DNA of 5,587 nt from CAZNLS01 sp964573895 (GTDB lineage Bacteria > Acidobacteriota > Aminicenantia > UBA2199): the NCBI GenBank assembly GCA_964573895.1, contig CAZNLS010000142.1, positions 1 through 5,587 of the forward strand. The letters are read 5' to 3'. Numbering within the stretch: position 1 is the stretch's first letter; every line of letters starts with the position of its first letter. Positions 1 to 5,165 of this stretch are shown here, piece by piece. Below the pieces are notes generated by a model. The model saw nothing but the letters and a program-made list of their open reading frames with translations, was not told where the DNA came from and did not search any database. The translations under genes were made by a program, and so were the position numbers.

Positions 1-187
1 ATGATGAAATTATATTTATCCAATAATTTAACCTGAAATTTTCCTATAAGGGAGGAAATCTAAATATACAGAGAACAAAACATGAAACTACAAAATAATT
101 ATCATTTAAGTCATTGTCATACGAAATATTATATGATCCTCTCGACATCTGTTTTTTCCCGGAAACAATAGACATTACTTTTTCAAA
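1..187. other. Region upstream of the operon, no convincing gene
   Basis: No complete gene is supported here. The first bases may be the tail of an upstream gene, since two + frames stop early (TAA at 24-26, TGA at 34-36), but neither can be confirmed. A strong Shine-Dalgarno-like GGGAGGAAA lies at 50-58 with no ATG, GTG or TTG at normal spacing; only ATA codons fall there. The nearest ATG is at 82 and opens a 29-codon frame ending at 171. The same purine run can pair with TTTCCT at 40-45 in a 6-bp hairpin with a 7-base loop. A TATGAT hexamer at 132-137 is a possible -10, but no -35 sits at normal spacing. The operon promoter probably lies here or further upstream. Confidence 0.4.
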
Positions 188-874
188 TTGAGATTTCTCA
201 TTGTAATTATACTGATATTTCAGGTTCTTCCGGCCTCAAACGGGAGAATGAAAGTAACGGGTCTCAGACTGAATTATTTTCTATTGAAAAAATCACCGGG
301 TATTTATCCTGTGACTAACGATCCCAGGGTTTTTAATATAAAGGGAAATAGTATCGGAACATTTAGAATACTTGAGAATACAAAAAAAATGTATCTTTGT
401 ATCTTTGAGGCGGACCCTAAGCTTCTGGATGAAAATTGTTTCATTAAGTCTTTCTTTAAAACAGGATCCGGCAAGGCAGTTAATAAAAAAATGGAAGATA
501 CGACGCCTTCGGCATTATCAAGTTTATATTTCTCAGGATATAAATTTATTAGAAAAAACAGGAACTATTATGGGATTGAAAAACCTTTTCCTGTGTCTTC
601 ATTGAAGGATATTTCCTATCATGGAATAAATTCATTTATTTCGGAAATAAGGAAACTGGCCAAAAGCAGATATGAACCTGCAATCTTAACACCTGAAGAG
701 ATGATTCAATTCGGCTATACATCTCCCAACAGATTATTACTGGGAATATCAAGAGGCAGGATTGCTATGGTTTATCTTAAGAATGGAAAATTATTGACCA
801 GTTTTCTAACTGAATCTACGATAAAAGCTTTTAAAAATGAACTTTTTTTACCGTTAATATTAAAAATATTGTGA
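188..874 (+). CDS. Unrecognised signal-peptide protein, first gene of operon
   Basis: I do not recognise this 228-residue protein. It opens with a short signal peptide: Arg2, then a hydrophobic run at about residues 3-14, then Pro15-Ala16-Ser17, with likely cleavage after 16 or 17. This predicts export to the periplasm or outer envelope. The rest is mixed and basic, with no membrane helix, repeat or catalytic motif I can name. The start is TTG. I chose it because it preserves the signal peptide and because the next two genes begin the same way. No good Shine-Dalgarno precedes it. The next start is ATG at 248 (Met21); it has GGGAGA directly against it, too close for a normal site, and would remove the signal peptide. 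An automated caller may choose that 208-residue form. The gene ends six bases before its neighbour, so the two are very likely co-transcribed. Confidence 0.7.
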   Translation: MRFLIVIILIFQVLPASNGRMKVTGLRLNYFLLKKSPGIYPVTNDPRVFNIKGNSIGTFRILENTKKMYLCIFEADPKLLDENCFIKSFFKTGSGKAVNKKMEDTTPSALSSLYFSGYKFIRKNRNYYGIEKPFPVSSLKDISYHGINSFISEIRKLAKSRYEPAILTPEEMIQFGYTSPNRLLLGISRGRIAMVYLKNGKLLTSFLTESTIKAFKNELFLPLILKIL

Positions 875-880
875 GGAAAA

Positions 881-1972
881 ATGAAAAGAATTTTTTTTAT
901 TTTACTGTTTTTGGCTGTCTCATTTATCAGCTTTGCTGACTGGAAAGCTAATGTTAAGGAATACTGGGATACCTTCGAAGATTATACTCATATAATTAAT
1001 TATCTTGAGAAAAATTTTTCAAATATTCCTTTACAAGATCGCCCTGCTGCACTTGGAATCCTTGCCTTTTCCTATAATATGGGGGGTAATGATGAAGGAG
1101 AAATTCGGGCTGTGAAGAAACTTTTCCATGAATATAATTACAATTCTATCTCTCCCGAATTTTTGGGTTTAAGCGGCAGGATAAAAATATTTGATTTTAT
1201 CGAGAGGTGGAAAAAAAAATTCCCCGGAATATATAAAATCCAAATTGCCAAACGGGACAGATTGTTTTGCTTTTTCAATCCTCCAAAAAACATAATTGTT
1301 AATATGCATTCACTTGCTGCATCTGAGATTGAAGTGAAGAAACTGCCGGATGAGAATGGAATCAAATTTTTTCTGAATGAAGGGAGAAACTCAATTTCAC
1401 TCCCTTTAAAATATATTGATATCAAAAAAGCAGAAACTTCTCTGATAATGAAAATAAAATGCGGAATGATTACAGAGTCCAAACAACTCATATTAAAGAA
1501 GGAATACAAGTATCCCGGGGAGTTGATTTTTTTCCCGGAAGAAGCCAATATAAGATTCACTGACAGGAATTTCAAACCCGAAACTTATAATTCACCTTCA
1601 ACAGAAACAAAAAAATATTTTAACAAAAAAGGACTATTAGGAAAATTTGTCCTCCCTGCAGGAGCCGGAATTACTCTGTTTTTAGCAAACCGATTAATCA
1701 TTTCCCCTGCCCTGAATAATAACCCATCTCCACAGTCGGGGATTATCCTCTATTCTGCGCAAAAAAGCATAAATATACTTTCTGCGGGATTAGTAGTCAA
1801 AGGATTAATTGGTTTTATCAAACTTTTCAAAACAGAGAAAACTACAAAAATCTTAACTAAAACAGATGAAAAAGCAGTCAAATATAATAAACTTCTTCGC
1901 CGAATACTGAAAAAAAAGAAGAAAGATGTTTTTGTTGTTCTAAGATTAAAAATTTCCGGGAGTAAAAAATGA
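881..1972 (+). CDS. Secreted or membrane protein with helical N-terminal region and two hydrophobic segments
   Basis: This 363-residue protein has a clear signal peptide: Lys2-Arg3, a hydrophobic core, and Ser17-Phe18-Ala19 before Asp20, so cleavage after 19. Residues 20-115 look helical and TPR-like, with spaced aromatic, Leu and Ala positions, but I cannot define exact repeats. Residues 120-210 look beta-rich. Two hydrophobic segments follow, at about 251-275 and 285-316, the first Gly-rich. The C-terminal 45 residues are strongly basic, with five consecutive lysines. If both segments span the membrane, the tail is on the same side as the N-terminal domain, the periplasm; they may instead be amphipathic or pack together. 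AGGA six bases before the ATG overlaps the previous stop region and gives a good ribosome site. The 3' end overlaps the next start by four bases (ATGA). Function is unknown; a scaffold or sensor in the envelope would fit the context. Confidence 0.8.
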   Translation: MKRIFFILLFLAVSFISFADWKANVKEYWDTFEDYTHIINYLEKNFSNIPLQDRPAALGILAFSYNMGGNDEGEIRAVKKLFHEYNYNSISPEFLGLSGRIKIFDFIERWKKKFPGIYKIQIAKRDRLFCFFNPPKNIIVNMHSLAASEIEVKKLPDENGIKFFLNEGRNSISLPLKYIDIKKAETSLIMKIKCGMITESKQLILKKEYKYPGELIFFPEEANIRFTDRNFKPETYNSPSTETKKYFNKKGLLGKFVLPAGAGITLFLANRLIISPALNNNPSPQSGIILYSAQKSINILSAGLVVKGLIGFIKLFKTEKTTKILTKTDEKAVKYNKLLRRILKKKKKDVFVVLRLKISGSKK

Positions 1973-2586
1973 AAAGAATAGCTTTGATATTAATTTTGAT
2001 CTACTGTGTAACATTTACTGCAATTCCAAGTACAAAAACCGGGATTTTTATCTCAGTGAAAAATTTCGAAAGTATATTAGATTTTTCAGGAGAAAAATAC
2101 AGGATTGAAAGTGCCCGAAGATCTTTTTCAGAACTTTTCTTAAAAATTGTAAATATATCGTCAGGGAGAATTGAGTTTAACTTATTGATTAACTTTATAA
2201 AGGGGAAGGCTATTGAATCGGAAAATGGAATATTAAATTTCAGCCAGATTGGTATTGGGGCCGAGTTTGGAAAAACAATAAATCTTTTTAATGTAAGACT
2301 TGGGAGTAAGATGATCTCTTGTGAATTTGTTCCCGGTGTTTCCGGAATTATTTCGTTCAACAGGAAAACAGAGTATATTGATGAATTAAGTCATGAAGAC
2401 GGGGATAATCGAAAGATATTTTATAACTTTGGTTTTTTTTCTTCGTTAAGACTGTGTCTGCATTTAAAGAGAGCTGATACTTTTCTGGGATTCCAGGCAT
2501 CTCTCCCTTTTTATGCTAATGATATCCCATTCACTTCAGGGGAGTCGCTTCTCAGATCATCCATATTTATAGGTTTGGCATTTTGA
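1969..2586 (+). CDS. Small putative outer-membrane beta-barrel protein
   Basis: The 205-residue product has a signal peptide (Lys2-Arg3, hydrophobic core to about 17, likely cleavage near Ala18). The mature part is made of short alternating hydrophobic and polar stretches separated by polar turns, typical of beta strands. It ends in Ile-Phe-Ile-Gly-Leu-Ala-Phe. A C-terminal strand ending in Phe is the classic recognition signal for the outer-membrane BAM machinery. The mature length of about 187 residues would suit an eight-strand barrel. I cannot assign a named family. The start overlaps the previous stop as ATGA, with GGGAG at 1958-1962 as ribosome site, so translation is probably coupled. 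Its end overlaps the kinase start. Placing a barrel directly before a cytoplasmic kinase suggests the operon links the outer membrane with cytoplasmic signalling, which is inference. A soluble beta-rich periplasmic protein is the main alternative. Confidence 0.75.
   Translation: MKRIALILILIYCVTFTAIPSTKTGIFISVKNFESILDFSGEKYRIESARRSFSELFLKIVNISSGRIEFNLLINFIKGKAIESENGILNFSQIGIGAEFGKTINLFNVRLGSKMISCEFVPGVSGIISFNRKTEYIDELSHEDGDNRKIFYNFGFFSSLRLCLHLKRADTFLGFQASLPFYANDIPFTSGESLLRSSIFIGLAF
2571..2586 (+). promoter_or_regulatory. TTGA stop-start overlap setting the kinase start
   Basis: The beta-barrel gene stops with TGA at 2584-2586 and the kinase opens with TTG at 2583-2585, sharing TTGA. The only Shine-Dalgarno-like sequence is a weak AGG at 2571-2573. 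This pattern suggests translation by reinitiation after the upstream stop. The TTG is preferred because it keeps both zinc-ribbon cysteine pairs, which start at codon 4. The next ATG is codon 34 and would delete the whole zinc ribbon. Confidence 0.65.
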
Positions 2587-3986
2587 AATATTGTGAGAGT
2601 TGTAGAATATTAATTCCGGAAAGTAGAAAGATCTGCGGCGGGTGCGGTACTGCAGGCATATCCAAATTGAATTTGTCAGAAATGGGGGATGTTAATGACT
2701 ATAATTTGAAGGACTTAAACAGATTGAGCCTCAATAATTCAGAATATGGGATTGAAGGAATTATCGGCTCAGGCGGGTATGGTGTAATTCTTAAGGTCAA
2801 ACGAATTTCTGATGGAACCAGGTTTGCAATGAAAATTCCATTAGGATTTCTTGCTCTTATAGACAAAAGTTTAAAATATTCTGATTCAGAATTGAAAACT
2901 TCCGAAGATTCGATTGAAGGAGAATCGAATGTTTTTAGAACAATAGAAGGAGAAAGATTGCTGAAACTGGAAGATTCAGGAATGGCAATATGTAACTTCA
3001 GGGGCAGGGAAAAGAAGTTTCCATCAATTCTTCTGGAGTTGGCAGAGGGGACACTTAAGGATTTGATTTTGCTTGAATCCGAAGGCAGGATTAAACCGGG
3101 ATTTGATGAGAAGATTAACATAGCAAGGCAGATTATAGAAGATCTTAAGTATCTTCATGATAAAAATGTTGTTCACAGGGATATTGCTCTGGAAAATATT
3201 TTTGTCGTTGAAAGAGATGATGAGATAAATTTTGTTCTTGGGGATTTCGGTACTTCAAAAGTTAGAAAGCTAATTGAAAGGAGCACATCGACCAAGATAA
3301 TAGGAAAGGAAAAATATCTCGATCCGGCTCGTTTTAACAGAAAATACAGGAGTGATCCGAGGATCGATATGTTTACCGCCGGAATTGTTATTACCGAGGT
3401 TTTCATTGGTGATCTGTGGGATAATATAATTTATGAGCCTCTCTCTGAAATGAATTTTGAAGAAGATTTTTTGAAAAATTTTGTCTCAGCACATATTGAC
3501 AGGAAAATTATTAAATTTATTGCAAAATCATTAAAACCTGAAATTGAAAAAAGATACAGAAATACAGATGAGATGAGAAAGAAATTTGAAAAAGCAGTTG
3601 GAAATCAGCAAAAAAAACGATCAAGATTTAAAATCACCAGAGAACTAAAGATAATATATAATGTAACTTTTCCTTTTAAAACAAACATGATTTTAAAAAA
3701 AAACGAGACAGATTATGAGAATCATCAAAAACTTTCATTTTGTTCGGATGAAAAACTTGTAATTAATTTAAAAGGTGTAAGTGTTTGTAAAGTCAGGATA
3801 TACGGAGCTAATTTTATAAATTTTTCATTCAGTGAAAACAGGATTGAGCTATCAGTAAATTTCGAATTGCTTTCCAGATATATGGATATATATCTTGATG
3901 ATAATAAGAAAAATGATAAAGGGATAATGTATTTTCAGAACAGAATGAAGTTTAGTTATTTAATTGGAAAAACTATAACCAGATAA
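2583..3986 (+). CDS. Zinc-ribbon protein kinase (Hanks-type) with unknown C-terminal domain
   Basis: A 467-residue soluble eukaryotic-like kinase. Residues 4-21 carry a C4 zinc ribbon (Cys4, Cys7, Cys18, Cys21). The kinase domain spans about 55-340: glycine loop GSGGYG at 62-67, ATP-anchoring Lys84 (FAMK), probable alpha-C Glu122, catalytic loop HRDIALEN at 198-205 with catalytic Asp200 and Asn205, DFG at 221-223, Asp262 of the D-x4-G motif, and a late Arg near 324. All ATP and metal ligands are present, so it should be active. Three substrate-side positions differ from ordinary Ser/Thr kinases: the D+2 Lys is Ala202, the Thr of the GT motif is Lys242, and APE is DPA (247-249). The activation loop has a Ser/Thr cluster at 234-237. 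An acidic insert of about 25 residues lies between Lys84 and Glu122. Residues 350-467 look beta-rich and match no domain I know. There is no membrane segment. The start is TTG. Confidence 0.93.
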   Translation: MKYCESCRILIPESRKICGGCGTAGISKLNLSEMGDVNDYNLKDLNRLSLNNSEYGIEGIIGSGGYGVILKVKRISDGTRFAMKIPLGFLALIDKSLKYSDSELKTSEDSIEGESNVFRTIEGERLLKLEDSGMAICNFRGREKKFPSILLELAEGTLKDLILLESEGRIKPGFDEKINIARQIIEDLKYLHDKNVVHRDIALENIFVVERDDEINFVLGDFGTSKVRKLIERSTSTKIIGKEKYLDPARFNRKYRSDPRIDMFTAGIVITEVFIGDLWDNIIYEPLSEMNFEEDFLKNFVSAHIDRKIIKFIAKSLKPEIEKRYRNTDEMRKKFEKAVGNQQKKRSRFKITRELKIIYNVTFPFKTNMILKKNETDYENHQKLSFCSDEKLVINLKGVSVCKVRIYGANFINFSFSENRIELSVNFELLSRYMDIYLDDNKKNDKGIMYFQNRMKFSYLIGKTITR

Positions 3987-3991
3987 ATTTT

Positions 3992-4552
3992 ATGAAAAAT
4001 TCAAATTTAAAAGCTAAAGCAAAGAGATACAGAAAATTCTTCCGTAGAGTAAAAAAATTCGGTATGTTCAAGTCTGTTATTTATGACTCCAAATTCAATA
4101 GTGAATACTTATATCCAGGGGTAAAAATGGATCCCAGGAAGGCCGAACTGATTGTTTTATCTGTTCTGCTCCTGTGTCTTGCTTTTGTTTTAAAATTCAG
4201 GATAGTAGGGAGATTCAACAATCCTGTTGTTTTAAAAAAGAGTAAAATTCATCTTAGAATTGATAAATTCGGTATGTCAAATCTGCACAGAGCAGTGATT
4301 TATAATAAAGAAGAAGTGGTCTTGAAGCTTCTTGAATATGGAGCTGATATTAATATGAAAGACTCCTGGGGCTGGACTCCTCTTCATTGGGCAAGATTTC
4401 TTGGGAGCAAAAGCCTTGGAAACATTCTGTTGGCTCACGGGGCTTCAGACGAAGACAGAACGGAAAAACAGTGGTACCGTATTAAATCGGGAACCACGCC
4501 TGACGAAATTTCTCCTGTAATGAAATCATCAGATTTTAATCTCAATAAATAG
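3992..4552 (+). CDS. One-pass membrane protein with ankyrin repeats
   Basis: This 186-residue protein has three parts. Residues 1-50 are very basic (eleven Lys/Arg between 7 and 22). Residues 51-69 form one strongly hydrophobic helix. Residues 94-157 hold two ankyrin repeats: a degenerate first one (SNLHRAVIYN, then LKLLEYGADIN) and a canonical second one (GWTPLHWA, then ILLAHGA). Ankyrin repeats bind proteins and have no enzymatic activity. By the positive-inside rule the N-terminus is cytoplasmic and the repeats periplasmic, though basic residues after the helix make this uncertain. It starts five bases after the kinase stop and is the last gene of the operon. The ATG at 3992 has no Shine-Dalgarno. 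An in-frame ATG at 4127 (Met46) is preceded by AGGGG at normal spacing and would give a 141-residue form lacking the basic tail, so the start is uncertain. Being next to a kinase makes it a possible partner or substrate, which is inference. Confidence 0.85.
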   Translation: MKNSNLKAKAKRYRKFFRRVKKFGMFKSVIYDSKFNSEYLYPGVKMDPRKAELIVLSVLLLCLAFVLKFRIVGRFNNPVVLKKSKIHLRIDKFGMSNLHRAVIYNKEEVVLKLLEYGADINMKDSWGWTPLHWARFLGSKSLGNILLAHGASDEDRTEKQWYRIKSGTTPDEISPVMKSSDFNLNK

Positions 4553-4567
4553 GAGAATTTGTAGAAA

Positions 4568-4637
4568 AATCTGCATTTTTTCGCAAGAAATATTTAAAAA
4601 AAGTTCCTGCTAAAAAAAATTGATAGTATTGCAGATT
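4568..4637 (+). repeat. Nested inverted repeats in the intergenic region after the operon
   Basis: AATCTGCA at 4568-4575 is the exact reverse complement of TGCAGATT at 4630-4637. Inside this pair, GCAAGAA at 4583-4589 can pair with TTCCTGC at 4604-4610 with one mismatch. Together they could form a two-level stem in the 3' untranslated part of the operon transcript, upstream of the terminator. The arms are short and the region is AT-rich, so chance is a real alternative. The 4553-4729 interval otherwise holds only the terminator; I see no gene in it. Confidence 0.3.
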
Positions 4638-4684
4638 ACATAAAATGAAATGGGTTGAATTAAATAATTGAAATCTATGAATGC

Positions 4685-4718
4685 TACCAGTCCTCTAAAT
4701 GAGGACTGGTAATTTTTT
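4685..4718 (+). terminator. Rho-independent terminator of the five-gene operon
   Basis: A perfect 11-bp stem (4685-4695 with 4701-4711) encloses the five-base loop TAAAT and is followed at once by six T residues at 4713-4718. The T-tract lies on the right, so the terminator works on + strand transcripts and ends the operon about 130 bases after its last stop codon. Read on the minus strand, the hairpin is followed by AGCATTCAT, with no T-run, so it is a poor terminator for the cold-shock gene whose stop lies only 19 bases away. It could still protect that mRNA's 3' end. Confidence 0.9.
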
Positions 4719-4729
4719 AATGATCTTTT

Positions 4730-4930
4730 TTAAACTCTTGTCACGTTGGCAGCGTAGTCGCCTTTTTCATTCTGACGAATTTCAAACTCGACCTGCTGAC
4801 CCTCATCCAATGATTTAAAGCCGTCTCCCTGGATCTCACTGAAATGGACAAATATATCTTTACTGTCTTCCATCTCAATAAAACCGAATCCTTTCTGGGT
4901 ATCAAACCATTTTACTGTTCCGTTGGCCAT
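4730..4930 (-). CDS. csp: Cold-shock protein, CspA family
   Basis: A 66-residue single cold-shock domain of full family length. It binds single-stranded RNA and DNA through aromatic residues on an OB-fold and acts as an RNA chaperone in the cytoplasm. The family marks are clear: GTVKWF at 4-9, RNP1 KGFGFIE at 13-19, RNP2-like IFVHF at 26-30, then the typical LDEGQQVEFEI and a C-terminal AANVTRV. All the usual aromatic contacts are visible (Trp8, Phe15, Phe17, Phe27, His29, Phe30). The start is set by a strong GGAGG eight bases upstream. The gene is monocistronic, convergent with the kinase operon and divergent from the lipoprotein gene. Its long leader and strong promoter suggest post-transcriptional control, described separately. 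The paralogue letter cannot be decided, and whether cold induces it is not shown by the protein. Confidence 0.97.
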   Translation of the reverse strand: MANGTVKWFDTQKGFGFIEMEDSKDIFVHFSEIQGDGFKSLDEGQQVEFEIRQNEKGDYAANVTRV

Positions 4931-5039
4931 ATTTCTAACCTCCTATAAAAATTAAAAGTAAATAGAGGTAGAAATTAAAATATCAATATGATTTAACATT
5001 AATTGGTTATCTTTTATATCTCTCACCTGTACTTACCAG
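4931..5039 (-). promoter_or_regulatory. Long csp 5' UTR with candidate RNA switch over the ribosome site
   Basis: The leader is about 109 nt if transcription starts near 5039. The ribosome site arm (4931-4945, containing GGAGG at 4939-4943) can pair with an upstream arm at 4963-4975. This gives seven bp, a one-base bulge, four bp across the Shine-Dalgarno, and two more bp after a second bulge, with a 17-base loop. The hairpin ends at the base next to the start codon and hides the ribosome site. A third segment at 5018-5028 can pair instead with 4966-4975 of the same upstream arm (ten bp including one G-U, with one bulged G), which would release the ribosome site. GUACAG at 5027-5032 resembles the core of the E. 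coli cspA cold box. Known cspA leaders work as temperature-responsive RNA switches; that this one does so is inference. Confidence 0.6.
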
Positions 5040-5045
5040 ATTTGG

Positions 5046-5074
5046 ATTATACCAAAAGAGATTTTGTATGTCAA
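5046..5074 (-). promoter_or_regulatory. Perfect consensus sigma-70 promoter of csp
   Basis: On the minus strand, TTGACA (5069-5074) and TATAAT (5046-5051) are separated by exactly 17 bases. TGG directly before the -10 adds an extended -10 element. Upstream, AAATTTGTTTT (5087-5097) matches ten of eleven positions of the distal UP-element core, about three bases further out than usual. Transcription should start near 5039. Such a complete set of elements is rare and predicts a very strong housekeeping-sigma promoter, so fine control of csp probably occurs in its mRNA leader or through a repressor. Confidence 0.9.
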
Positions 5075-5107
5075 AATAGTAAAATGAAAACAAATTTTTT
5101 TTTCCCC

Positions 5108-5136
5108 TTGATTTTTAGAATAACCAGGAATAATAT
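5108..5136 (+). promoter_or_regulatory. Probable sigma-70 promoter of the lipoprotein gene
   Basis: TTGATT at 5108-5113 and TAATAT at 5131-5136 are separated by 17 bases, each matching the consensus at four of six positions. A start near 5143 would give a leader of about 23 bases leading into the strong ribosome site at 5151-5160. It is back to back with the csp promoter, the two -35 boxes being 33 bases apart, so the promoters could influence each other. Confidence 0.5.
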
Positions 5137-5165
5137 ATAACTAATTAGAGGGAAGGAGGATAGGA

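Noticed and set aside
114..137. Possible promoter TTGTCA / TATGAT for the operon
   Set aside because: The gap between hexamers is only 12 bases, too short for sigma-70; no other -35 fits the TATGAT.
82..171. 29-codon + strand reading frame
   Set aside because: The purine-rich site at 50-58 is about 23 bases away, too far. The peptide has no signal sequence or recognisable motif, and a frame this short is expected by chance.
372..605. Overlapping + strand frame inside the first gene
   Set aside because: It is an alternate frame of a longer gene, with no domain or ribosome site.
1138..1575. Minus-strand open frame inside the second operon gene
   Set aside because: It lies opposite a well-supported gene with a signal peptide and coupled neighbours; the translation shows no domain, and no ribosome site supports it. 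The same applies to minus frames at 2001-2360, 2699-3121, 3173-3406 and 5225-5462.
1969..2586. Barrel protein as a lipoprotein through Cys13
   Set aside because: Cys13 sits in the middle of the signal peptide core and is preceded by Ile-Tyr, not by small lipobox residues.
2583..3986. Kinase as an inactive pseudokinase
   Set aside because: The glycine loop, Lys84, catalytic Asp200, Asn205 and DFG Asp221 are all present; only substrate-side motifs diverge.
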